NCBI RefSeq assembly: GCF_030272615.1
Contig: NW_026729172.1
Span: forward strand, 62,001-126,000
DNA length: 64,000 nt
Source of the DNA: Cryptomeria japonica
Lineage: Eukaryota > Streptophyta > Pinopsida > Cupressales > Cupressaceae
Reading direction: 5' to 3'
Shown here: piece after piece, positions 46,601-58,759 of the stretch
Layout: every line of letters starts with the position of its first letter
Numbering within the stretch: position 1 is the stretch's first letter
The notes under the pieces: generated by a model
Database searches by the model: none
Told to the model about the DNA's origin: nothing
What the model saw: only the letters and a program-made list of their open reading frames with translations
Translations under genes and position numbers: made by a program

Positions 46601-46869
46601 TAACAGAGCATGGAGATTCAAATTTTTGTCAAGGTGAGGATCCATTAAGGATAGGTTGATCATTGATAGACCTTGATTTTGAATGCATGACTCATGGATT
46701 AGGAAGAGACACAATGCTCATCGCAAAAAAACCAATAATACGCTCTTCTCTAGTTACAAATTTTAAATTATCATTTTGTAAAACTGACTAATGTCACTTA
46801 TTGTAATTAAGAGTTATAATTTTGACCCAATTTATAGAAAAGTTAGGTAAATCCTAACTTGTTCCCAAC

Positions 46870-47010
46870 AAGTAGTTATAAAAACCGATTACTTAGATAG
46901 TTATGAGTAGTAATTACTAAGGTAGCTGCGAGAAATAATTACTTAGGTAGTTATGAAAAGTGATTACTTAGGTAGTTACAAAAAGTGATTACAAGTTAGT
47001 TATCAAAGAG
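46870..47010 (+). repeat. 25-bp minisatellite, about 5.5 units
   Basis: Units of the type GTAGTTATGAAAAGTGATTA followed by CTTAG, with variation between copies. Confidence 0.8.
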
Positions 47011-47839
47011 CTAGCATATAAATACAATGCTAATTAAAATGTAAAGGGGACTTTTATAGAGGAGAAATTTTGCAAAAATTCTTAGAGAGATACATTGACG
47101 GCTTTTGTGTTTACACTTTGTATAGAAGGGTTCTTGAGTTTGCATAATTCCATGGAAACAATAAAGAATTTATTTAGCTCGAATGTTCTAGATTAATTTT
47201 CAAGTTATTATTACTAATTTTTTGTATGTCAAGTTGGCGATATCTTTTGTCTACGTGAAAAAATCACATCTATTAAATTTCTTATAATCCATGCAATTGA
47301 TCTTATTAAGTACATTTAAGATTTGGTATCTTAATTTGAATGTGTTGGAGTTACTCATCTCTTCATATGTTGAGATATTTCATGCTTCTTTCATTGTCAT
47401 TGCATAAAAAAACATACTCTATCATGAAAATACCTTTGCAATTATTATCAGTTGTGAAATCATATTCAATATTTGTAGGTTTGCCAGTAGGGATTTTGTT
47501 ATTCATCTTCCTTTAGTTTTGTCTTGTCTCCTTTAATACTTTCAAGTTAAACGCACACAAAACCCATAAAAACACCATCATACGAGAGAGTTGCTCCTCT
47601 CAAAAATAGAGGAATCACGCTATTTCATAATAATCTCTCCAAATATTGGAATGATTGTCACTTCTCTTTGGGAAAATAATGTCAGTTTTGGAGAATCAAT
47701 CAAAGTGAAAAATTTGTTTACCAATAGGATCAATTTGCACTCAAATGGAAACTTACTATAAACAGTAACCCTATATAATTGTAAGGTTGAAACACCATTT
47801 TTAAAATATTTATGGAGGATATTATGAAAAAGAAGAAGA

Positions 47840-48660
47840 AATATATAAAGTTTAGTTCTAGATTTCACCCACAAACTAATGGACAAACGAAGGTAGTATA
47901 TTAATGTTTGAGCAACTTGTTGAGATGTCTAGTAGGAGACAAGATAGAAAATTGGGACATGATCCTAACACAAGAAAATTTTGCATACAATAACTCAATA
48001 AACATGAGTACAAGGAGAAAACCATTTGAGATTTTGATTGGGGTGCACCCCACAAGAGTTGCGAAACTCAAATTTACCAATATAGAAGGAAAAAGGAGTG
48101 TAGTTCAGTAGAGGAATTTAGAAACTAAATGGAAAATTACAATTCATATTGAAGTTGGGAAACACTTATAGACAATGAATAACAAATGCAAAGGTTAAGT
48201 ACATGAGAGAAGGAGACACAAAGAGTTCCTAGTTGGTGATGAATTTAAGATATATCTCAAGGAGAGATTCCTACTAGGCATATACAACAAACTCAAGATA
48301 AAGAAGTTTGGTCCATGAAGAATTTTTAAAATTTTTGACTCAAGTAACATGCATGAAGTTAAGTTACCAAATGTAATTGACATATCACCCATATTAAACA
48401 TTGTAGATATTCATTAGTATGATGAGAGACATTTAAGAAGAGGCAATATAGAAGTTTGTTTCAAGGAGCAACTACCACAATACCAACAAGAGTAGATAGA
48501 ATAGATGTTGGACAACAAAGTTGAGCATAATACCAAAAATTGATGGTACATGGAATACCTAGTGAAGGAGAGAGGAATACTAGTAGAAGACTCATCATGG
48601 GTTTCACAATTAGAGATGGAATGCCTTGGATTTTATCCACAATTGGTAAAGTGAACAACT
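47840..48660 (+). pseudogene. Chromodomain-type Gypsy integrase relic
   Basis: FHPQTNGQTKVV, then LLRCLVGDKIENWDMIL, FAYNNSINMSTRRKPFEILI and GVHPTRVAKL are the integrase C-terminal half of a chromovirus. Near 48540-48620 the segment WYMEYLVKERGILVEDSSWV is a chromodomain (Y-L-V-K-x-x-G then S-S-W). Chromodomains steer these elements to marked chromatin. Heavily broken. A weak LTR-like start (TGTTGGGGCACC) follows at about 49043, but it is not proven. Confidence 0.8.
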
Positions 48661-48699
48661 CACTTATCAAATAACCTTGGGTGTCTGATGCAGGGGCAT

Positions 48700-51600
48700 C
48701 CCAAAAAACTTTAATGTGATCTATTGTGTTACAATCATTTGGCTTGGAACAAAAAACCAAACATATATGACACCATTTGAACAACATATTTAAGTATCAA
48801 GGCATTTGGGTCAATTTTTAGAAATATATCACTAAAAAAAGATCATAGTACAAATAAAATATCATACAGTTTATCAAGTGACACATGCAAAACCTTTTTG
48901 TACCTTCCAACATAAAATCTAACATATCACACAATAGATAGTGACCAGTGAAACTTCCAAATGGGACCCTAGCCTAGTTTATTAGTTCTTTGATCTTCAT
49001 CATCAAGATTAAGTCAACCTACACATTTCATGAAGCATCAAGTGTTGGGGCACCTTTTAATTGACACAAATAATTGCTAAGGCTTAGAATGAATATCTAA
49101 ACATCTATTCCATATAAGAGAAAGTAGTCAGGAAGCTAGAGAGATAGTAGTCACTAAGCAAGTTAGGAGTCAACAAGTTAGTGAGTTAGTAACAAGAGTC
49201 TTATCCTGAATTCCATATTTTCATGTAAGCTTGCAATTAGCTTGTGGTGGCTTGTGGCCAATCTGTAATTTATACTTAGAAAGCAAATACAAATTCTATA
49301 ATCATTCTACTATATGAATCGATGATATTTCATGGTGTTAAGATATTTTTGTCGTGTGTAAATCTAGGCTACATGGTTTGATAGTCCTATCTCTAAAACC
49401 TTCCTCTGTGTCTGCATTAATTACTATTTAAAGGTTTTATGCATTTTTTAATGAAATGTGAAAGGTAAAATAATGAAAATCCCAAACAAACATCAAAGAG
49501 TAGTATGGAACAAATAAATCTATGGTTGAATTAAAATAACAATCAGGAAAGGAGTTGAGATAAGGAAAATGAAGGCTAAAAAGTAATGAATTAAAGGAGT
49601 AAAGTTGCATCAAGATAGTTTGAAACCAAAATAGTCTAAGGAGCAATACATAACCTCACTCTTCTTATCCTTGAACAAATCCTTCTTAGTTGATCCCTTT
49701 TTTCAAATGTTATTCTTGATTTTGAAAGACTCATAGAACTGCATGACTTCCTCTCTCTCTAAACACCCTATCCCCTTTATCATATAAGAATAAGCTATTA
49801 GCAAAATTTCCTTTACCATTTTCTACAATTTATATCAAGTTTGATATATCTCAAAATATTGGCTTAATGTACTAAGTAAAAACATGAAATGAATCTATTA
49901 AGAGTTTTTTCTTAGTGGTTCAACAACTAGATTGCTTAGATATCAATACCCTTGCATTTATATATTGAAGTATGTGTCTAAAGAAAAAGTTGTCATTTGC
50001 CTAAGCTACCACAAGTAGGGGCTAAAGATCTCCTAGGATCAAGCTTGGTTAAATATCACTTTTGAGGGATTTGAATCTTGGTGGATGGTATGATGAACAT
50101 AATATTATTCTTACTAATCGAACTACAACTCTTTCATTACTATAAGTTATTTCAAGTGAGTAAGGTCTCTGAAATGAGCATATGCCATACATTGTCTACT
50201 CATTTGAGCCCCTATAATGAACACCATGATAGAGGGTTGATAATTGACGTATGGACACCTAAAACGATGATATGTATTACATGAGATAAGATGAAATTGT
50301 TTGTGGTTTGACACTTGTAGTTTGACTAGTCTTTGGATGGTGTTTCTTTGAAACAACTCAATTTAATCTTTTTACAATTGTGTATAATATTACATTCTAT
50401 TAGACCTAATTTTTTTTAATGATCAAACAATCCATTATAATTTAGAGGTCATCCAAACCCAAAAGTAAATATCTATTTTTCATATTTCTATGAAGTAAAA
50501 TTAACATCTGATATTAAACTATTTGTTTTTAGTAAGCTAGGAACTTGCCCATTTGTGTCTACAAGGTGGACGAGACAATAGAATAATATGTGCTTTATTC
50601 CCTTCCTAATCTGCTTAAGTAAGCAAAATTTCACCCTGATTTCGTCCCTCTAAGATGAAAACTCGCTTGGAAGAGATAGTAAGGTTACTTTCAGGAGTCT
50701 ATTAAATTCAAAGCGAGGACACGTCCAGTCAATTTTAATGTTGGTCGTTGTAGTCAATTTTTAAGTTACTTCTATAGCTCATATGCATAATATTGTCCGC
50801 AATGCTATGGTACACCACTTCTGTGTTTCGCATTAGGTAGGAAAAAGGGTGCACCATTCCGTTATCAACAGAAAAAAATTAAAGGACAAGTTCATCTTTT
50901 ACATAAAGATGCATCTATTCTGTAGACTATTTTGATAAAAAAATAATGTATAATATATAATTAAATATTAATCATAAATAAAAATTTGTCATGGTTTCGT
51001 GAAAATAATTAGATAGGAAAAGTGTTTAGAGTTTTGTTTGTTGTGGATGTTTAGTTACTTGGTTAAGTTAGCTATTGAAGTGAAAAGAGGGGTTGGCTGA
51101 GTATATTTGTGAGTGTTAATTAGTGGTTTTTTTAAAAATGTGCCAATACAAATGTGTTTTGTACTTACTTTACTACTTATATCAAAGTTGCATGTGACAA
51201 GCAAAATAAAGGCAGAATCTTATTGTTATTTTCCTCATGTTGATCATATTTGTACTCATCTTTATGAAAAATCTAGCAAATTAAAAAAACAAATAGTGAT
51301 TGAAAAGAAAATCCATATGTTAGATGATGATGCTTTCTAAGTTTTGTGTCATTGATCACTCAAAGTAAAGTTGCTTGCTTTCATAAAAGAAACATCTTCA
51401 ATATAAGTAAATAATAACATTATATTATTATGATCTTGAAATATAAACCTTTACAAATTTAAAAAAATTATATTTAATGAATTCTAAATTGCATATACTC
51501 TAACCAAATATTTAAAAAATGTATGTTAAAAACTTAAAATCTATTTTATATCACTAGTTGGATTTACAACCTATTTTTTTAATCTATTTATTAAAAATAT

Positions 51601-51950
51601 GTAAATCTTATTATTAATTAATAGGTAGTGAGCTTAATGAGAAATATAAGAAGTTTCTTTATATAAAAGATATGGTTACTGAAAGATCTTTTCCATATTT
51701 TAATCACCTCTAAGATCACATTCTTGATCGTCAGTAATCAAATATGTTAATTTGTAGGCATCAAACTAACGGTTACGTGAATTAGAATTAATCATGACCG
51801 CTTTTCTGCTTCTCGAGATTCCCTCAAATTTCGGTTGATTAATTTCACCAAGAAAAACGCTTTTCTCCAAAAACTGCCGACAGTCGTTAAGTTTAAAATA
51901 ATGACACAAACTTATTAAAGACGTTTAGTTAATTACTAAATCATTGACCC
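48700..51950. other. Spacer upstream of the LRR gene, no gene recognised
   Basis: Short frames only. 50700-50850 is copy 2 of the diverged repeat also seen at 33870-34075. A 75-residue frame at 51113-51340 has no recognisable domain. 51400-51650 is very AT-rich. The last 200 bp may hold the LRR gene promoter; GTATAAGAAG near 51967 is a weak TATA candidate. Confidence 0.45.
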
Positions 51951-52035
51951 GTTGAGCAGCAGGAAGTATAAGAAGAGCCTTTCCCACCCAAACAATAACA
52001 AACCACAATCTGCGTTTTCCTGCATCCCAAATAGA

Positions 52036-54756
52036 ATGGCCATCCCTTCACACAAGCTGTTTTTAGTTTTCATGTCTCTTTTGCTTGTCTTCCTTTTCCT
52101 CTCTCCACGCTCTTCTTTTTCCCATCCATTACTCTCGACCAGCGGTCTTTCCCATGAATCCTAGGCTCTCCTTCGTTTCAAAGCTGCCCTCAATATTTCC
52201 TACAGCCTCAATCTGATTTCGTGGGTGAATGGAACAGACTGTTGCACCAACTGGACAGGCATCTCCTGCGACAATCACACCAATCACGTTGTCTCTCTTA
52301 ACATACGCTCTCTCGGTGCTGAAGGCATGATATCTGAGAGCCTGTGCCAACTTCGTTTTCTCACATCACTCACTATATCCGGAGTATTCTCTCTTACATC
52401 AGGTACTGTCATTCCTCCCTGTTTGAGAAATCTCTCTTATATTCGCTATTTAGATTTATCTGGAAATAGCTTTAGGGGGATGATTCCCCCTTTCGTTTGT
52501 TCTCTCACCCGTCTTACATATCTTGATCTCTCATTTAATAACTTCAATGGAAGCATGCCCTCCTGCTTTGGCAATCTTTCTTCTTTAACTGAACTTGACC
52601 TTTCTGACAACCAACTTAGTGGAAGCATACCCTAGTTACCAGAAACGCGACGGGAGACATCCGTTTCGCGTTTCGACGGCCGAAACGGGTTTCCCGTTGC
52701 GGACGGCCGTTTCGAAGGGGTGATTTTGGTTTTTCCAAACTGCTGTTAAAATTTAAACAAAAGTTAGGCATTTTTATCTCAACTTGGAAGTGGAGTTAAC
52801 ATTAGGTTATAAATGCCAATGGTGGAGTTAACATTAGGTTATAAATGCCAATAAAGGTCATGTTGGAGTTTATAACTGTCAATAAAGTTCCAGTTGGAGT
52901 TTACATTAATTTACAATTTTTGTAGGGTCAAGTTAAGTCTCACACATTTATTTTTGTCCTGGTGGTTTTATTATACTCATTGTGAAAAATATTTTCTACA
53001 TATTATTTTAAAACGAAAGAATGAAATCAAATATTTTTTAACAATGTTTAAATTTTTTATTAGAGATATGTGTATTAAAATTTTTATTTTTAAAATTAAT
53101 TTTATTTTATTTTACAAATATTTATATATACACATCTGTCTGTATTTATCTGATTGTGTGCTAAATATTAGCACAATCTGGATTCCATCCTTTCAATTAT
53201 ATGAGTTGTCTTTAATGTCATGTACAATTGATGGTGAATTTCCACCTTGGATCTCAACACAATTCTCACTTGAAAGGTTGGAATTAACAAATGCTAGTCT
53301 TGTGGGTGCAATTCCCTCTTGGCTATGGGAAACCAGTCCTCAGTTGCAATATTTAAATCTCTCAGGAAATCATCTAGAAGGAAGCCTAACGTCAAATCTT
53401 TCAATATGTACACAACTTTCAGAGTTGGATGTGTCAAGAAATGGACTGAGTGGATGCATCCCATCAATATGGCCTTCCAGTATTTCAATATTGTTGCTTA
53501 ATGACAATTTATTTAGTGGCAAGATTCCTTCAAGCCTGGGCAAATTATCTCAACTCCAAATGTTAAATCTTGCATACAATTTATTTAGTGGCAATATTCC
53601 TTATAGCCTGGGAAAATTATTTCAACTCCAATTTTTAAATCTTGCAAACAACAAAATAAGTGGAATGATCCCTGCAAGCTTGTCCAATTGCTCTTCTCTC
53701 ATTGTCTTAAATTTGGGAAACAACAGTTTGAAGGGAAGCTTACCATATGAATTTAGTAGACTAAGGCAATTAAAGTCATTAGTTGTTCATGGTAATATCC
53801 TGAACAGATCTTTTCCACCTTCAATATCAAATTGTTCATTTTTACAAGTTCTTGATATCGGGAACAACTTTTTTGGAGGTGAAATGCCACCAACAATTGG
53901 AAATTTTTCCGTTCTAAGAGTATTGGTGATGAAGAAAAATAATTTTACAGGGAATATTCCTTCAACCATAGGCCAACTAATATACCTTCAGATCTTGCTC
54001 CTCTCTTCCAATCATTTCTCAGGTTTAATTCCACACACAATTGTATCATTGCAAGCAATGACAATAGAAGACCAAAATGGTATTGTATTGTCCAATTTTT
54101 ATTATGGGCAAATATATCAGGATGGATTGGATATGACTTCAAAGGCTAGAGATGAGCACTACCCATATATTCTTTCCACTCTCACAACCATAGATCTATC
54201 AAACAATGAATTGGATGGAGAAGTTGCTTCTGATTTTGGAAAGTTGAAGAGGTTAAAGTTTTTGAACCTTTCAATGAACAATTTGAATGGGACCATTCCA
54301 AGTAGTTTGGGAGAAATGGGTCAGCTAGCGTCATTAGACCTTTCAAGAAATAAATTTTTAGGAAAAATCCCTATGGAGTTTACATCTCTTAGCTTTTTAG
54401 GTTTCCTAAATTTATCAAACAACCACCTTTCAGGAAGTATACCCCAAGGAACACAGATGATTACATTTGGAGAATCCTCTTATTTAGAAAATTCTAATTT
54501 ATGGGGGTGTCCCCTACCCAAAAATTGTTCTTGGCCACAATATATTCCTCGTCCTCCTGAAGTTTCAATTAACAAAGAAAAGAAAAACACTAAATATCCT
54601 TTGTATGGAATAGCATTAGGATTGTCATATGGAGTAGCATTTGGAGGAATAGTGTCATTGATCTTGATAAAAATGAGTTGGAGAAGGAAATATTTCAGTA
54701 AAGTTGATGCAATCCTAAAAATTGTGTTTCCTTGGATGAAGGACTTGACACTATAA
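52036..54756 (+). pseudogene. LRR receptor-like protein (RLP) gene, disrupted
   Basis: Membrane LRR protein without a kinase, of the kind used in plants for sensing pathogens or peptides. Block 1 (52036-52635): signal peptide (KLFLVFMSLLLVFLFLS), a TAG at 52162 where the family reads a codon before ALLRFKAALN, then the N-cap with WVNGTDCCTNWTGISCDNHT and about three LRRs, ending at TAG 52633. Block 2 (about 53160-54756): about 16 LRRs of the LxxLxLxxNxLxGxIP type, an island before LTTIDLSNNELDG, a C-cap with the cysteine pair GCPLPKNC, a transmembrane helix (GIALGLSYGVAFGGIVSLIL) and a short basic tail ending FPWMKDLTL. The 520 bp between the blocks is an insertion or an insertion-damaged intron. 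Two stops plus the insertion make it a pseudogene, though block 2 remains fully open. Confidence 0.85.
52633..53155 (+). other. Insert or intron between the two LRR blocks
   Basis: Opens with GC-rich DNA of repeated GAAACG / CGTTTC motifs (52640-52725; for example CGTTTCGCGTTTCGACGG), quite unlike the flanking LRR codons and looking like a DNA-transposon end. Then come two tandem copies of GGAGTTAACATTAGGTTATA (about 52792 and 52823) and AT-rich DNA up to TAAATATTAG at about 53170. No matching terminal repeat or clear target duplication was found on the right side. It may be a truncated hAT-like insert within or next to an intron. Confidence 0.5.
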
Positions 54757-56740
54757 AAGGATACATCTATAAAAGGTGAGTTATTTGTTTTTCTTTGAAG
54801 TAATTGTCCTTATTTAAAATATTACAAAGTTTGAATTTAAATAGAAATTAGTACTTAGCTTTTTAGACAAATTCTCATTGGTTATTTTGTCTATTACTTG
54901 TGGATTATTTGTACCGCTTTTAAATTTAATAATGCAATTTCCTTTTATTGTTATAAATATGTGTACAAGAATTTACTTTTGCTAAGGCAGGCTTTTTGGT
55001 GTATTCTCCTTATTGAAGGCAAAAACACATTATTGGTGGCTTCACCCAACATATTATTGTATATAGTTTGATTGTTACGCTAAATCAAGATTAAAATTGT
55101 TCTTTCATAGACGGAGGACCTGGTACTATAAGGGGCACATCTATAAAAGGTGAGTTATATTTTTATTCTATGAAGTAATTATCCTTATTTAAAATATTAT
55201 AATGTTAAAATTTAAATAGAAATTAATAGTTAGCTTTTTAGACAAATTCTCATTGGTTATTTTGTCTATTACTTATGGATTATTTGTACAACTTCTAAAT
55301 TTAATAATGAAATCCTTTGATTGTTATAAATATGTGTATAGGACTATAATTTTGCTAAGGAAGGCTTTTTGGTGTATTCTCCTTATTGAAGACAAAAACA
55401 AAAATAATGGTGGCTTCATCAAGCATATTATTGTATATAGTTTAATTGTTATGCTAAATCCATATAAAAATTATGTTTCCATGGATGAAGGACCCGACAC
55501 TATAAAAAGGATACATCTATAAAAGGTGAGTTATAATTTTTTTCTATGGAGCAATTATCCTTATTTAAAATATTGCAATATTAAAATTTAAATATAAATT
55601 AATAGTTATATTTTTAGAAAAATTCTCATTGGTTATTTTGTTTGTTACTTGTCGATTATTTGTACTACTTTTAAATTTAATAATGAAATCTTTTGATTGT
55701 TACAGATATGTGTACTAGACTTTTTTTTGCGAAAGAAGGCTTTTTGGTGCATTCTCCTTATTGAAGACAAAAACATATTATTGGTGGTTTCACCCAACAT
55801 ATTGTTGTATATAGTTTAATTATTATGCTAAATCAAGATAAAAATTGTGTTTCCATAGATGAAGGACCTGACACTATAAAGGGATACATCTATAAAAGGC
55901 GAGTTATTTTTTTTCTATGAAGTAATTATCCTTATTTAAAATATTACAATGTTAAAATTTAAACAAAAATTAGTAGTTATCTTTTTAGACAAATTTTCAT
56001 TGGTTATTTTTTCTACTAGTGGATTACTTGTACTACTTTTGAATTTAATAAGGAAGTCCTTTGATTGTTATAAAGTTGTGTACATGAAGGCTTTTGGTGT
56101 GTTCTCTTTATTGAAGACAAAAACGCATTAATTACTTGTGGCTTCACCCAACATATTATTGTATATAGTTTAATTGTAATGCTAAATTAAGATAAAAATT
56201 GTGTTTCCATAGATGACTTGAACCTGACACTATAAACGAATACATCTATAAAAGGTGAGTTATAATTTTTTACTATAAAGTAATTATCCTTATTTAAAAT
56301 ATTACAATGTTAAAATTTAAATGGAAATTAGTAGTTATCTTTTTAGACAAATTTTCATTGGTTATTTTGTGTATTACTTGTGGATAATTTGTACTACTTT
56401 AAAATTTAATAATGAAATCTTTTGATTGTTATAAACATGTGAACATGACTTGTACAATTTCAGTCGGCCTAGTGGTGGAGAACTTGTTCTCTTAAAAGAG
56501 AGGTCACAAGGTCAAATCCCGTAAGGGGGTATCGTATGTACATCTTATCGGCTTCGGCTCATTACCAATTGATAAAAAAAAAATGTTTACATGACTTTTT
56601 TTTGCTAAGGATGGCTTTTTGGTGTATTGTCCTTATTGAAGACAAAGCATATTATTGGTGGCTTCACCTAGCATATTATTGTACATAGTTTAATTGTTAT
56701 GATAAATCAAGATTATATAATGTAATGTTTGCAAATATTT
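54721..56740 (+). repeat. Five tandem units of about 335-393 bp derived from the RLP 3' end
   Basis: Units start near 54721, 55096, 55470, 55863 and 56198. Each contains a version of the last RLP codons (ATGAAGGACCTGACACTATA), then GGATACATCTATAAAAG followed by GTGAGTTAT (GCGAGTTAT in unit 4), then about 300 bp of conserved AT-rich DNA with GACAAATTCTCATTGG and GCTTTTTGGTGTATTCTCC. Units 2, 4 and 5 have TTTCATAG or TTTCCATAG just before the coding-like segment, so each short segment is bounded by acceptor-like AG and donor-like GT. Unit 1 is the true gene end. Unit 5 is lengthened by a SINE. Confidence 0.85.
56452..56582 (+). mobile_element. tRNA-derived SINE
   Basis: About 131 bp. A-box-like CGGCCTAGTGGTGGAG near 56465; B-box-like GGTCAAATCCC at 56510-56520; a body with CTTATCGGCTTCGGCTC; and a terminal A run. 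It is flanked by ATGTGAACATGACTT (56437-56451) and ATGTTTACATGACTT (56583-56597), a 15-bp target-site duplication with two mismatches. The other tandem units lack it at the same place, so its boundaries are clear. The pol III promoter boxes look present; the copy is only mildly aged. Confidence 0.85.
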
Positions 56741-57560
56741 AATCTATTGCACATGATTTTGAAATGGCCTACATCTAATAGAAAGCTTGTATATTTACAT
56801 GAAGAAAGGAATTTAAAAACAAAAAAATCACTCTATTCATAAATATGAAAAAAAAATGATTGTGAAAAGCCTGATGTACAACAAATAAACTAGTTCTAAA
56901 CATTCATATGTAATTAATATGAAAATTGGGAAAAAAAAATTAGTTTACGTAAAAGTGATACTTTTCTTCCTTATTTCACAAGATGGGATATATAGTTTTT
57001 TTTTTGTTTTTTTAACCTGTTCAGATTATATATTCATAGGTTCACATTTCCCATTGGCATCATTCTACTCAATGCATTTGTCTACAAAAGTTTAGAATAT
57101 TTTTGTAGTTTAACACTTAAATCAGTGAATGGATTTCTAATGAATACACTATTTTTTTGAAGTAATTGTTGATCTATATAAAGATCATTATGGATCTATA
57201 TCACACTTGCATCATAATATTAAGATAACTTTCAATTTGATCTTGCTCGTATTTCCAAAAGTACTAGTGAAAATATTTTTGAACAAGAAGTTGCTAGAAT
57301 CACATATAATATTTTTAAATGTTTGGAGAAAACTATAAGCTCTACAATGTGTGTAAGTATGCAAGTACTATCTGCTAATGAATTAATTCATTACAAGGTG
57401 CTTTCTATTTATTCTATTTTGATTATAGCAACCATTAAATAAATAATAATAATTTAAGTGAACCATAACTATTAAAAATAAATATTTATGTATTACAATG
57501 TTAAAGAAAGCATTAGAAAAAAAGAAAAATGAATGAAGAAAAATATTGCATGGTAAATAA
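56740..57560. other. AT-rich spacer, nothing recognised
   Basis: No frame with a domain, no repeat identified. Confidence 0.5.
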
Positions 57561-58759
57561 ATAAAATTATTCAAGTGGTTGAGCTCAAATGATTTTCATG
57601 TTAAAATGTTGAATTTGGAATCCCTCAAAACTATCAACATTTCAACATCAATAAGACAAGGTTGTCCCTTAGCTTCCTTGTTTTATGTGCTCACTGCTAA
57701 TACCCTTGGATACCTTCTACATCATACTAAACAACAAAAAATTATCCATGGCATTTCTCTATCAGGTGATGAAGTGGCTTCAAATTCTTATTTTGTTGAT
57801 GATATCTTATTATTTTCAAAATTCTCAAGAGGAGCTCAACTAACTCTTGAAATCTTAGACTTATACTATGCTTCTTCTGGCTCTCTAATTTCTCCTAATA
57901 AAACTAAATTTTGGATGACTTTAGTTGATCAATCACCCTCTTAGATTCCCTCCCAATGGAAATTCAACTATTATGGTGTGATCTAAAGAAACCTTGGCAT
58001 CCCATTTATGATAGGAGTCTCATTGTTTGAAATGTTGAAATGGTTCATGCTCAAATTATAAAGGAAGATTGAACATTGGTTAAACACATTTCTCTCAATG
58101 GTTGGTTCCATTCAAATTGCTAATTAAGTTCTCATAGCCAACCATGTCTACATTTCATCTTGTTGTCTCCCTTCAAAAAATAGATATATTTCAACAATCA
58201 CAATTGATTAGAAGGTTCTTGTGGGGAAGATGGAATAATAAAATAGGACATGTTGTTGCTTCATGGTCACATTGTATTCAACCAAAAAGAAAAGCGGGTT
58301 AGGACTGATTGACCCCTTTACACAAGGAGTTTTCCTAATTACCAAATGGATTAGAAGAAGTCTTCATGGAGCAGGACCATTGAGGTCACTTATTAGACAT
58401 TGAATTGCTACCGCTAGAGCCAACAATGCTCGGAAAGAAGTTGGGTGGAAAGATAAAATCATTATGGCAAGATACTTTCAACCTCAATCTTCTAGAAAAC
58501 TTTTAAGCATATGGAAAGTGTAGCAGCTTGTGTTTCCCCTTCTTGAATGAAATGAATAAGATCTTAGCCATGAAATGAGCTTATCATCTTCATCTATTTG
58601 GTGGAATCAATTGATATGCTTTGATGATCAACTTGCTCTTTGTTCCCAATTACAAAGTAAGATCTTATTCAAAAAAGGTGTCTTAGAATTTACGGACATT
58701 TGGGACTTCACCTCATCTACTTAGAAAAGAGACTTACAACTTAAACAAGAGTTCAAACT
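57560..58759 (+). pseudogene. 5'-truncated LINE, reverse transcriptase C-terminal half
   Basis: The frame 57579-57944 reads STSIRQGCPLASLFYVLTAN, then SNSYFVDDILLFSKFSRGAQ (F-V-D-D in place of the usual Y/F-A-D-D), and SGSLISPNKTKF, all in the order of the LINE RT palm. After its stop at about 57942, related text continues in pieces: YGVI...NLGIPF, SGLGLIDPFTQGVFLITKWI and WWNQLICFDDQLALC, which match the downstream LINE thumb/zinc region with several stops and shifts. The 5' end is missing, as usual for LINEs. The 3' end is cut at 58759 by the Copia F LTR. Confidence 0.8.

Noticed and set aside
51113-51340. 75-residue frame upstream of the LRR gene
   Set aside because: No recognisable domain, AT-rich context, no sign of coding bias.
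56465-56525. Possible tRNA gene
   Set aside because: The A and B boxes belong to a SINE: the body does not fold as a tRNA cloverleaf by eye, and it has an A tail and target duplication.
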